Shown: in pieces, positions 1-10,897 of the stretch
Numbering within the stretch: position 1 is the first letter of the stretch
Layout: every line of letters begins with the position of its first letter
NCBI GenBank assembly: GCA_036873135.1
Contig: JAPTYO010000017.1
Coordinates: forward strand, 9,734,001-9,798,000
DNA length: 64,000 bases
Direction of reading: 5' to 3'
DNA from: Clarkia xantiana subsp. parviflora
Taxonomy: Eukaryota; Streptophyta; Magnoliopsida; Myrtales; Onagraceae
Translations under genes and position numbers: made by a program
Notes under the pieces: generated by a model
The model's input: only the letters and a program-made list of their open reading frames with translations
Told to the model about the DNA's origin: nothing
Databases searched by the model: none

Positions 1-586
1 GTCCCGACAGAGTCGGACCTGACAGGCGAGCTGAACGCTCCCGATGAGATGCCTCTGAGTAGGCCCCGATGACGAATCCCTAAGAACAATAGGCCCTGTC
101 ACGATGACGAGGGGCCCCGAGCGGTGACACAACGAGATATCTCTGGAGTCCCCGATGTTAGTCGGTACTCGTTATCAGAGGATAAGGCCGAGATACGCGG
201 GGCGTGGCCGAGATACGCGGAACGTGGTTAAGATACACGGAGCGTGGCCGAGATACGCGGGGCGTGGCCGAGATAAGCGAGATCATGGCGTAGATAGGCG
301 GGATCACACCCGAGATACGCGGGATACGGGCTAACCACCCCCAACGGTTCACCAGGTAACTGAGGTATCTCTTCGCCTATAAAAGGGCAGGAGGTCACCT
401 CAGATCACTTACGTTGAAATACATTACTTGAGATTACTGCTTGCCAGTCCGTACGAGATACTCATTTAAGCATCGGAGAGGGATTCTGGGTCACCGCCCG
501 GTCTATCCCCTCTTGTAGGATTGCGTGGAGCAAAGGAGCTAGGATCGCCGTCAAAGACCGTACCGGAGTTCCACCGTGATCCAACA
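1..586 (+). repeat. 5' LTR of element A (left-truncated by window edge)
   Basis: Matches 10257-10842 base for base in register and ends in CCAACA directly before the primer site. About 185-330 holds tandem copies of a roughly 20-base unit containing CGAGATACGCGG, just upstream of the TATA box. The last ~100 bases (from the run ATTTAAGCATCGGAGAGG) are shared with the LTRs of B and C, while the upstream U3 belongs to a distinct subfamily. Confidence 0.92.
378..384 (+). promoter_or_regulatory. TATA box in LTR A
   Basis: TATAAAA in the context GCCTATAAAAGGGC, about 210 bases before the LTR end, as expected for an LTR promoter. The same box is at 10634-10640 in the other LTR of A. Confidence 0.75.
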
Positions 587-604
587 TTGGCGCCGTCTGT
601 GGGA
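587..604 (+). other. Primer-binding site of element A
   Basis: TTGGCGCCGTCTGTGGGA follows the CA end of the LTR directly. The same string follows the 5' LTR of B (from 10844) and C (47459-47476, minus), and a variant follows that of D (50418). This is the usual position of the tRNA primer site; I did not identify the tRNA. Confidence 0.8.
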
Positions 605-622
605 ACGTGACAAAAAGCTGAT

Positions 623-3600
623 ATGCCTTCTACTCGTTCAATGGCGGCTGGCAAGCAAAGAAGACAAGGACAATCTGGTGGTTCCCGTCACCCCGCTGCG
701 ACAACTTTGAATTCACTACCAGAACAGGAGGAAAACCAGAACCATCCCGCTGCTGAGCTCTCCCAGACAGGGGGGCATAATGAAGGTCCCGAAGAGATTG
801 CTGCTCAGCACCAGGGCAATAGGGAGCAGGAGGCTCCCCCAGCTACGGACCTGACGAGGGCTGTGGCAGAAGCCATGCCTATGTTTTTGGCAGCCGTGGA
901 GGCTCTCTTGGATCGGAAAGAGGTTGCGAGGAGGCAGGAGGAGATGCCCCCGTTAGAAGAAGAGCCCCCACCAGCAGAGGTTCGGAACATAAGGGAGGCT
1001 CCGCCCCGAGACTAGGATAGGAGTAGGGTGTTCATTCAGCCAGAGAGATTCGTGGTTGATGGGCCAGGACCAGTACAGCACAGGACCATTCCCCTGAATG
1101 GTCCCATCACCCCCGATCAGGTGGTCAAGATCGTGAACATCTGCATGGGAGAGCAGAAGCCGCTGGTGTCGGAGCTGAGGGATCGATCTACTCATCCCTT
1201 CGTTCCTCGACTCATAGACACCCTAGCCCCGCCAGGGCTGGGTATCCCCACGATAAAGGAATACGATGGCGAAGGAGATCCGGTTCGTCATGTCCAGAAG
1301 CACCTTATGGCGTGTCTGGGAAGAGCCCCGAATAAAGATATAGTGTGTACGCTGTTTCCGAACACACTTGGGGAAAGAGCCCTAACCTGGTTCTTTAGTC
1401 TGCCCCCAGGCTGCATCACTTGCTGGGCAGATATGCACGACCGGTTCATTCAGCAGTACCAGGGTCGTAGACGTTTGCTGAAGAGTGTGAGGTCCCTGAC
1501 CCAGGTGGTACAGAGACCCGACGAATCGCTGGCACACTATTACCAGCGGTACACTGCCAGTGTGGCGGAGATTGATGAGGAGATCTCGGAGGGTGAAACC
1601 ATCCGTACATTCATTCGGAACCTAACGGCCCCCTACGGTTCCGACCTAATGCATAGCGTGGCTGAGAAAGCCGTGTGGAATATGGAGGCACTACAGAAGA
1701 GGGTGAAACGGCAAATCGATGTCCAGGAGTCGAAGATAGCCGCTGGAGAGCTGGAGCCCCCGAAGTCGAATAAAGGGAAACAATCGGTTAAACCTTCCGA
1801 CGATCGCAAGTCAAAGGGTAGACCCGAGGGCAGTCAGGATCGAGGCCGCTCTGGTCGGAGAGATGATAGGCGTTCTGTAAGGAAGGACAAGCGGGAGGAT
1901 CTCGACATTCCTCTCAACTGCTCCATGGCGGAGGTACTAACGGTCATGGAACGACAAGGTATCTCCAGGTACCCCCCAAAGAAGGATGGAGAATTCTTAG
2001 GATCCCGCACGGATCGCTACTGCCGATTTCACCGCGCAAATGGTCACGACACCAACCATTGTCGGGAGCTGAAGAAGGAGATCGAAAAACTGATCTAGAA
2101 GGGGAAGCTCAAGGAGTTCGTCGGGGATAAACGGTGTCGATCCCGCTCTTGGTCCCGATCGCGGTCCCGTTCTCGATCCCGCGATCGGTCCCCAAAGAAG
2201 AAGAGGTCCGATCCGGAGCCGCCCGGTGCCCGCAAACAACGACGGGGCACCATTAATGTGATTCACGGAGGATTTGCTGCTGGAGGTGATACCTCGTCCT
2301 CTCGGGAGGTTTACGCCTCTAGAATTCCTACGGCTGTGGTGCTAGGTAAGAGGTCTCGATCCTGGACCCTGAAGGAAGAGATGGTGATTTCCTTTTCGTC
2401 GGAGGATCTCATAGGCGTGGAGACTCCGCACGATGACGCCTTGGTTGTGACCTTGGATGTAGACGGGTACGAGATGAAGCGAATTCTGATCGACGGAGGG
2501 AGCTCCTCCGATATTCTATTTATGGACGCGCTGAAGGCTATGGGAAAAACGAAGAAAGATCTGAAGGAGGCAAACTTCCCGATGGTGGGGTTCTCTGGCT
2601 CTACCTCCTATCCGCTAGGAGTAATCACCTTACCAGTGGAGTTTGGTAGTGGGTGGAAATCAGAAAGGAGGAACGTGGAGTTCGTGGTAGTTGATTCCGC
2701 AGGGACTTATAATGCGATTATCGGGAGAACCACCATCAACCCCTTGATGGCAGTCGCCTCGACAGTGCGCCAGAAGATGAAGTTCCCGACCGACCACGGA
2801 GTCGGAGAGGTCAAGGGTGACCAGGTGGCTTCCCGAAAATGTTATGTTAACGCCACCCGAAGGAGGAGACGAGAGGCCATGACTGTCCTCCAGACAGATA
2901 CATATCCTAGAGAGGAGTTTGGGCGTCCCACCCCCATAGAAGATCTAAAAGAAGTTGAGATCGACGGACCCCAGAGGAAGGTGAAAATCGGGTCTGCTCT
3001 GACTGAGGAGACAGCCCAAAAATTGATTGAGTTGCTGAAGGAGTTCAAAGAGCTGTTTGCCTGGTCCCCGAGCGATATGCCAGGAATCAGCCCCGATGTG
3101 ATCGTACACGAGCTGAAGATAGATCCCGCGATCAAACCTATCACGCAGAAAAGGCGTCCGATGGGCACAGACAAGAAGATCGCGATCCAGCAGGAGGTGG
3201 GCAGGTTGCTCGATGCTGGGTTCATTAAAGAGCTCCGATTCCAGACTTGGGTCGCTAATCCAATGCTGGTGAAGAAGACTAATGGGAAATGGCGGATGTG
3301 TGAGGATTTCCGCGACCTGAATAAGGCTTGCCCGAAGGACTGCTACCCACTCCCGAGAATCGACCAGCTGGTGGATGCTACATCGGGACATGAACTATTG
3401 AGCTTCATGGATGCGTATTCGGGCTACAACCAGATCAAGATGGCTAAGGAGGACGCTCCTCACACAGCGTTTTATGCAGACAGTGACATCTATCATTACG
3501 ATGTCATGCCTTTCGGGTTAATCAATGTCGGGGCAACCTATCAGCGCATGGTGAATAAGTTATTCGGAGATATGCTGGGAGAGACCATGGAAGCCTACGT

Positions 3601-6229
3601 GGATGACATGCTGGTGAAGTCCCGACAAGCTGAGGATCATGTGCACAACCTAGCCATGGCGTTTGAGCGGATGAGGCTTCATTAGGTTCGCTTAAACCCG
3701 ACGAAATGCGCCTTCGGAGTCCACTCAGGGAAATTTTTGGGCTTTATGGTGAGCCAGAGAGGAATTGATGTGAATCCCGAGAAGCTGAGGGCGATTGAGG
3801 AGATGCAGTCTCCGATAAACCATCGGGAGGTACAAGTGTTGAATGGCCGACTAGCTGCAATGAATCGCTTCCTGTCCAAAGCTAGCGACTGATCAATGCC
3901 ATTTTTTGAAGTCCTGAGGGCCAGCAAGAAGTTTGAATGGACCGCCAAGTGTGAAGAAGCGTTTCAAGCACTCAAGCAGCACCTTCGCACCCTCCCGCCG
4001 TTGGCGAAACCGGTTCCAGGCGAGCCGCTCTATCTTTACTTGGCTGTTTCTAAATTTGCCATTAGCTCTGTGTTAGTGAAGGTTGTCGAGGGTAATCAAG
4101 TCCCCGTCTATTATGTAAGAAAGGCATTTGCCAAATCTGAATTGAATTATCCTGGCGTTGAGAAGTATCTCTTTGCGTTGATTATTACTGCTCGGAAGCT
4201 AAGGCCTTATTTCCACGCACACGAGATTACTGTGTTGACGAACCAGCCTTTGAATCATTTTTTGAACCGACCGGATGCGTCGGGAAGATTAGTGAAATGG
4301 GCAGTAGAGCTTAGTGAGTTTCGCATACACTTTGCTCCAAGAACGGCCATTAAGGGCCAGGCATTGGCGGATTTCATAGCAGAATCTACAGCCCCCGATC
4401 TAAAAGAAGCGGGCCCTGTAGAGGGGGCAACCATGGAGGTCCCGACAGAAGAACAACCATAGAGGGCAGAGCAATCAGAACAGCCAAACGAGGAAAATAC
4501 CTGGGAAATGTACACGGATGGCTCCTCGAGTTCGGACGGATCAGGAGCAGGCTTTTTGTTGACACCGCCGGGTGGAGGTGAGTCGCTCCGATACGCCTTG
4601 GCTTTAACATTCAAGGCCACAAACAACGAAGCGGAGTATGAGGCTCTTATCACGGGCCTGAAAATTGCTAAAGGCACTGGAGTCGATCACTTGAGAGTGA
4701 AGTGTGACGCAGCTTTAATCGTAAACCAGGTTCAAGGGCGCTACGAAGCGAGGAGCCCGATAATGAAGAAGTATCTACGCGAAGTACAAGCCCTGAAGGA
4801 GAGCTTTAAAAGCTTCAACATTGAGGCAATCCCGAGGGAGGAAAACGTAGAGGCAGACGCCTTGAGCAAATTTGCCCTGGGGGCATCCTTGGAAGAAAAT
4901 CGGAAGGTGCACTTCTTGGAGAAGGTGATCTTATCGACCATCGACCCGACACATGTGTGTGCCAATGAGGCAAAACCGGAGGAGGAGCCCACTTGGATGA
5001 CCCCGATAGTCGCATACCTGACTACGGGGACAGTCCCCGATGATAAAGTAGCAGCCGACAGGATACGTCGGATCGCGGCTAATTACGTGATGATGGACGA
5101 TCAGCTATACAAGAAGGGTTGGTTCTCGACTCCGTACTTGAAGTGTGAGGCAGAACCCGACACAGATCGAATCTTGAAGGAGGTGCATGAAGGGGTCGTG
5201 GCTTGTCATGAAGGGGCCCGATCCATTATGAGGAAAGTGCTGAACTTGGGCTATTATTGGCCTACGATGAGCAAGGAAGCGACGGCGTTGGTCCGATCCT
5301 GTGACGCGTGCCAGAGGTACGCCCCGAGTATCGTGGCTCCGGCCGCTAATCTGACATCCATCAAGAGCGCTTGGCCCTTCGCGCAATGGGGCATCGAATT
5401 GGTGGGACCTCTTCCACAAGCACAAGGTCAATGTAAGTATTTACTTGTAGCTATCGATTATTTTTCGAAATGGATAGAGGCAAAGGCGTTGGCCAGAACG
5501 ACGGGGAACCAAATCGTCAAGTTCCTCCAGACCCATATTGTGTCCAGATACGGGATTCCTAAGGTGGTGATCAGCGACAATGGTCCACCGTTTAACGGCT
5601 CTCAGGTGAGGGAGTATTTGGAGGAGTTGAACATCGAGCATCGGACAGCCTCCGTACGCCATGCTCAGACTAACGGTCAGGTGGAATTAGCCAAAAAAAT
5701 CGTGATGGATGGCCTTAAGAAGAGGGTCTATGCCTTGAAGGGCAAATGGCTGAACGAACTGGAAAACGTGCTTTGGGCTGTTAGAACGACACCCAAACGA
5801 TCAACGGGGGAGACTCCGTTTGGCCTTGTTTATGGCACGGAGGCTGTCGCCCCCGTGGAGGTAGCTGTGGCGTCCCATCGGATGAGATATTACGAGCCTC
5901 TGACGAATGATGAGATGAGACGTTTGGACTTGGACTTACTCGAAGAGAAGAGGCGGGAAGCCGATGAAGTCCAAGCTCGAATGCGTTTGGCGACGGCCAG
6001 GTACTACAATCGGCGAGTAAAGTCCCGACAGTTCTTCGTCGGGGAGCTGGTTTGGCGTCGCAACGAGTTTACCCTTTTGGATCGAATCAACAAGATGTCA
6101 CCAAAATGGGAACGACCTTATAAGGTCGTGGGGATGCCAGCTCCAAATGCGTACAAATTGGAAGACCTCGATGGCAGAGTATTGAAGCATTCTTTTAGTG
6201 GCGAACACTTGAAGAAACACCATGCTTGA
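623..6229 (+). pseudogene. gag-pol polyprotein of element A, five in-frame stops
   Basis: One frame runs from ATG 623 to the stop at 6227-6229, 1868 codons, interrupted by stops at 1013, 2096, 3683, 3890 and 4460. Order: low-complexity gag N-terminus; conserved gag core (about 1050-1760); zinc knuckle in CX2HX4HX4C form (about 2020-2061); Arg/Ser-rich run (about 2127-2190); protease with DGGSS (about 2500); RT with YVDD (about 3597); a degenerate first RNase H (about 3950-4350, NQPL where Asp is usual); a second RNase H starting MYTDGSS (4508); integrase with HHCC finger (second His codon 5207-5209), D-D-E core and a GPY-like C-terminus. Stops at 2096 and 3890 are CAG-to-TAG and CGA-to-TGA relative to B. 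RNA-directed DNA synthesis and integration in virus-like particles is the family role. Confidence 0.9.
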
Positions 6230-6725
6230 TGAAAGTCGCCTTAAGTGGTGCCCAATGAAAGTCGCCTTAAGTGGTGCCCGATGTAAAATCGCCTAAAGTG
6301 GTGTATGCTGTTTATCGTTTAATTCGATGTAAGCCAATTTTGTGCCATCAATAAATAAAGAGGTTGCTTCCGATCAGAATTATTCTTAGATTTACTCTAA
6401 GCTTTATAAAGTCGCCTTGAGTGGTGCACGAGAAAAGTCGCCTTGAGTGGTGCACGAGAAAAGTCGCCTTGAGTGGTGCACGAGAAAAGTCGCCTTGAGT
6501 GGTGCACGAGAAAAGTCGCCTTGAGTGGTGCACGAGAAAATTCGCCTTGAGTGGTGCACGAGAAAAGTCGCTTTAAGTGGTGCATGATTCTTAGATTTAT
6601 TCTAAGTATTGAAAAGACGTCTTAAGTGATGCATGTTTCTTGGATTTATTCTAAGCATTGAAAAATCGCCTTAAGTGGTGCATGATGGTAAGTCGCCTTA
6701 AGTGGTGCAAATTAGTAAATCGTCT
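6230..6725 (+). repeat. Tandem array between pol and the antisense gene of A
   Basis: Seven units of 26 bases (starts 6411, 6437, 6463, 6489, 6515, 6541, 6567), each with GTCGCCTTGAGTGGTGCACG. They are flanked on both sides by looser copies of GCCTTAAGTGGTGC. The array separates the converging 3' ends of sense pol and antisense gene. No coding signal: the frames across it are open only because the unit is repeated. Confidence 0.85.
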
Positions 6726-6903
6726 TGAGCGATGTACGAGAATGTCTTAAGTGTCGAAGTATCGACCTAAGCAAGTATAGTAAAGCCACTTGGAGAAGTG
6801 CATCGAAAAGATCGGGACTAAGAAAGTCTGATAAATTGATAAGGGCTCAAAGGCCCGACGATTACAAAAGTAAGGAAAATACAAGGACTCTAAAGATAAG
6901 CAG

Positions 6904-9585
6904 TTAGGCTTGGTCCTTGTCGCGGCATCTGCGGGAGCTGGGTCCACGAGGTCGGTGGCCGAAGGCTCCACAGGGTCGGCCGCGGGAGGATCGACTATCG
7001 GGGCATCAGCACTTGGAAGCTCTGCTGCGTCTTCGACAATTGCGGGAGTACTCCCCCCATCACTCTCCTCAGAAAGAGCAAAGTATTTCTTCGCGAAGGG
7101 AGCGAGAGAAGGAGACTTGTCGAAATTGATGGCGTCGCCATACTCCAGGTGAAGCTCCTCAACCGCATTGAAGAAGGTGTTCTCCACCTCCGCGCCGAAG
7201 AACTTCACAACATCAGCCTGGAAGTCTTCAGACCTCCGATAATCCTCCCGGCCCTTGGCCTCGGCCGCGACCAGATGCGCAGGAACCCCCGCGACTTGCT
7301 CCTCCAGAGCCTTCTTCTCGAGGACCAGCTTGTCCTCAGCAGCCTGCCGCTCCTGTCGCTCCCGCCTCAGGAGCCCATCGAAATCCCCGACCTGCTTTTG
7401 GAGGTCCTGAACCTTTTGGTCGAGGATGGCTTGCTCCTTAGCAAGTTTTCCCCGCGAAGATTTGGAGGCCGCAAGATCCTTTTTAAGCTTGGCGATGGCC
7501 GCCCGGTCCCGCTCCCGGGACTCATCATAGGCAATGAGGTACCCAAAAAGGCGGTTGAAGTCCCCGAGCTCTGATAGAAGAAAGGAGAGTGTTAATGGAC
7601 AAACGGCCAGACTTACCAATGAAGAAGGAGAAGCGAAGTTTTACCTCTACCAGACGCAGGGACATCTCTCGAACATCCCGACGCATCGCCGTCCGATTCA
7701 GGGAAATCGGGTACCGCATGGTGGGCAGGATCGAGCCTGCCAGCAGATGCAGAGCCAGGTCTTCATGGGCATCCCCTTGTCGAAGCTGGACCCCTTGCAG
7801 TGTTTGGATTGGGGTCCAGGGAGCATCCACCTGCGCAGGGTCGAAGGCCCTGTAGAAACTCCCGTCGAGAGGGACAGGAGGAGGGCCAGCACGAGTCGTG
7901 GAGGGGCGCGCCTCCGGCTCGACCCGAGCGGGGGAAGGAGTGAAGTTGTGGATGGGCGACGGGTGTCGCTGCTGCGGAGAAGATGAAGGGGGCAGCCCCT
8001 GAGAGGTTGGTTTCAAGGGGGACTGCCCCGTCCTCCGACGATGACGAAGGGAGCCACCCTCATCAGTCTCCTCGGAGGAGTCCAAGGTTTCCACCCGACG
8101 AAATTGTTCGCCGGTCGGGGTTTTCTCCCCAGTTGAGGGAGGCGCCCCTGTCGAAGACGGTGCACCCGCGGAAGCTTCAGCGCCCGACGGAGCTCCTGAG
8201 CGACCTGCACCTAGAGGACGAATGGCTTCAGAAATGTAATCAGGGAGTTCATCAGGATTCTTATACCAAACAATACGTCAGGAGACATATTGATCCTTCC
8301 CGTGGTAGTGGTAGTAGCCCGCCTTCAGGACACGAGGAGTTTCACCTCGAATGATTCGTCTAACGTCAGCAATACGGGCCTCCCGAGTCGAAGGAATCAA
8401 ATCCTTCGGGACCATCCTCCTATATGATTTAATAGCGAGACGGAGCTTTTTACCTTCTTCAGCGTTCTGGACGTCGAAGAGTTGGTCCAGCTCCACGCGC
8501 TTCCGCTTAGGTTGCTCCGCAGAAGGAGACCCCGACGGAGCAGCAGCCTTCTTGGCGGACTTCCTCTTTCGCGAAGGGCGGACAGCATCGGTCTCCCCCT
8601 GCTTAAGGAACAGATCGGTCAGCACGGATACCTTCTTGGCTGCAAACAGTAAAAGAAAAGAGTTAGAGATTTACCCAGGGAACCACATTGGAAGGGCCGT
8701 CGAAAAGCTGCCCCCCCAGAGATTATATCAAGGAGTCGAATCCCGGCATTCACCAAGTCCCGCTCCACGAGAGAGTTGGCGTCGAGAGGAGTATATGACT
8801 CCCCCCATCGGTAAAGCTGGATAAGTTGAAGAGTCTGGAAGTCTTCATCAGTGTAGGTGTGGAAAGCGGGAGGAGAGTCCGCTTCCGCCTCCCATCGGGG
8901 CCATGGGATCGAAGAATGTTGGATGAAGAAGTAGCTCCTTTTCCATCCGCTGTTGTCAGACCCCGTGTCGACTAGGAGCCCCCGACCCTTGACCACCTTC
9001 CAGGTGTCAGTGGTCCAGTTGCACAACCCGAGTTGCGTCTTGTTCCACTTCGGCATTCGGGGGTAGAAGGCGCAAACCCCCGCCTCGTTGAACTTCATCC
9101 CGTAGAAGGTCCTGAAGAGCTTGAGGCTGTATATCCACCGCTATCGGAAGCAGAGGACCTGGAAAGCGTTCCACAGGCGAATGGCGTGCGAAGAGAAAGT
9201 GGTCGGATGAGTTTTGTAATGCTAGCACATCTCGACCAGATTACCACAGAAGGGGAATCTGATCTCCGCTGATACTTGCCCCGTAGAGACAAATACCTCC
9301 CCTTTTCGGGGACGAGTAACCTCAAGGTTACCCGAGGGGCGAGGCCAGGGATACGGGAAACGAGGTTCCCAAGTAGAAGTGATGCATCCCTCCCGGAGAG
9401 CTGCATCATAAGCGGTGCTAGAGATTTCATTCAGGGCATAATTAAAGTTGTAGGGCTTTCTTCCCCCAGAGCTGGATCCACTGTCTGAAAAGTAGTAATG
9501 GCAAGGAAGGCACAGTGGGATTTTCGGAAAGCTGCAAACAAGGAAAAGACGAGCAGGCAACGAAGAAGAAATCCTTACCAGACAT
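6904..9585 (-). pseudogene. Antisense spliced gene of element A (Tat extra ORF), broken
   Basis: Starts at ATG 9585 in a seven-base first exon (9579-9585), intron 9485-9578 (GTAAGG...TTTTCAG), then a long exon homologous to the B and C copies. A second intron lies near 8640-8690 and a third at 7571-7644 (GTAAAA...ATCAG). The last exon (to about 6904) encodes a Lys/Glu/Ala-rich, coiled-coil-like stretch followed by an acidic Pro/Ala tail. Lesions: stops at 9222-9224, 9141-9143 and 8278-8280, and a frameshift close to the C-terminus (the expected stop 6904-6906 is in another frame). Extra antisense ORFs are known in Tat-lineage elements, with no established function. The N-terminal half is rich in Trp/Tyr/Phe and may be a folded domain; I do not recognise it. 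Confidence 0.8.
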
Positions 9586-9736
9586 GACGAATTGGAGGAA
9601 TGAACTGGGCGTTGCCGGGAAGATGATCGGAAAAGCACTAAGGTCTTCGGAATCGCAAAAGCTTGAATTCACAAAGGCTGTAGAGAGCTCCTGGGAATTC
9701 GAAGACGGTAAAAATGATCCAATACCCACGGTTAGG

Positions 9737-9744
9737 GTTTTATA
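9737..9744 (-). promoter_or_regulatory. TATA box of the antisense gene, element A
   Basis: TATAAAAC on the minus strand, 152 bases before the ATG at 9585, followed by AACCCTAA. The B and C copies have TATAAAAG at nearly the same distance, so the box is conserved while the surrounding bases are not. Confidence 0.7.
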
Positions 9745-10114
9745 GGCAAAAAGGACAGTTGAAGGGACACTTCGATCCGAGTCGTCGAAGTTGAAGAGTT
9801 CTAATCTGGACCGTTGAGATGGAACGTGCAGAAGGGCAACGGGCGTAATGATGAAACGGCCTGAAAAGCACTTTTCAGAAAAAGCAGGCGCGAAAAATCA
9901 GGCATGAGTGCCGAAGACGTCGCTTCACTAGCTGCTGCATTTAATGAACTGGGGAACCGAGGAGTCCCCTCAGATTCGGCAGTTATCCACAAGGCATCAA
10001 GGAAACGTGAAGGAGAAGACTAGTATTGAGTGACTATGCCAAGGGAAAGATCCCCGATTCCAGTGTCGGGAGGTCGGGAGTTGAAAGACACGACGAACTA
10101 AAAGTCCCTCATGT
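9745..10114. other. Upstream region of the antisense gene, element A
   Basis: No gene. Holds two related motifs near 9785-9820 built on CCGTTGA or TCGTCGA (AACGG on the antisense strand), matching paired motifs upstream of the B and C antisense genes. The rest, up to the polypurine tract, is unremarkable. Confidence 0.5.
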
Positions 10115-10126
10115 CTTGGGGGCAAA
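10115..10126 (+). other. Polypurine tract of element A
   Basis: CTTGGGGGCAAA immediately before the TGATGGG start of the 3' LTR. The identical string precedes the 3' LTRs of B (20597-20608) and C (37455-37466, minus strand). Confidence 0.85.
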
Positions 10127-10842
10127 TGATGGGTTCGACTACAGCCGTTAGGCCCTATTAACGGTGAGGAAACGGCAAATAGGCCCGGTGGGCCCTAAAC
10201 GAAGGCCAAGATGGCCCAAGCTAAGGATCCCGACGAAGGAAGTCCGAGGATGAGAGGTCCCGACAGAGTCGGACCTGACAGGCGAGCTGAACGCTCCCGA
10301 CGAGATGCCTCTGAGTAGGCCCCGATGACGAATCCTTAAGAACAATAGGCCCTGTCACGATGACGAGGGGCCCCGAGCGGTGACACAACGAGATAACTCT
10401 AGAGTCCCCGATGTTAGTCGGGACTCGTTATCAGAGGATAAGGCCGAGATACGCGGGACGTGGCCGAGCTACGCGGAACGTGGTTAAGATACACGGAGCG
10501 TGGCCGAGATACGCGGGGCGTGGTCGAGATAAGCGAGATCATGGCCTAGATTGGCGGGATCACACCCGAGATACGCGGGATACGGGCTAACCACCCCCAA
10601 CGGATCACCAAGTAACTGAGGTATCTCTTCGCCTATAAAAGGGCAGGAGGTCACCTCAGATCACTTACGTTGAAATACATTACTTGAGATTACTGCTTGC
10701 CAGTCTGTACGAGATACTAATTTAAGCATCGGAGAGGGATTCTGGGTCACCGCCCGGTCTATCCCCTCTTGCAGGATTGCGTGGAGCAAAGGAGCTAGGA
10801 TCGCCGTCAAAGACTGTACCGGAGTTCCACCGTGATCCAACA
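10127..10842 (+). repeat. 3' LTR of element A, 716 bases
   Basis: Begins TGATGGGTTC after the polypurine tract and ends CCAACA. TATA at 10634-10640, preceded by the 20-base CGAGATACGCGG repeats. It carries A's subfamily U3, unlike the LTR closing element B at 20609, which argues that this LTR belongs to A and not to B. Confidence 0.92.
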
Positions 10843-10847
10843 ATTGG
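10843..10847. repeat. Probable right target-site duplication of A: ATTGG
   Basis: The LTR of A ends CCAACA and is followed by ATTGGCGCC, one A more than the normal CCAACA/TTGGCGCC junction. That extra A is explained if A inserted at ATTGG in B's own LTR-primer junction. The left copy would lie about 130 bases outside the window. Confidence 0.6.
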
Positions 10848-10897
10848 CGCCGTCTGTGGGAAGCTTACAAAAAGTCACAATAGTTTCTACTAGATCG

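Larger units (their letters stand above)
1..10842 (+). mobile_element. Element A: Tat/Retand-like Ty3/gypsy LTR retrotransposon
   Basis: The order is 5' LTR (1-586, left edge off-window), primer site, gag-pol (623-6229), tandem array, antisense gene (6904-9585), polypurine tract (10115-10126) and 3' LTR (10127-10842). Position 1 matches position 10257 and the two LTRs align without gaps for 586 bases with about 16 differences by eye (about 2.7%), so about 130 bases of the 5' LTR lie outside the window. Gag-pol has five in-frame stops, so the copy cannot act on its own. The right flank ATTGG is probably the target duplication, placing A inside the primer site of element B. Confidence 0.9.

Noticed and set aside
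6397..6592. CRISPR-like or protein-coding array (repeated 62-residue frames)
   Set aside because: Units are contiguous with no spacers, and the frames exist only because of repetition; plant retrotransposon context.
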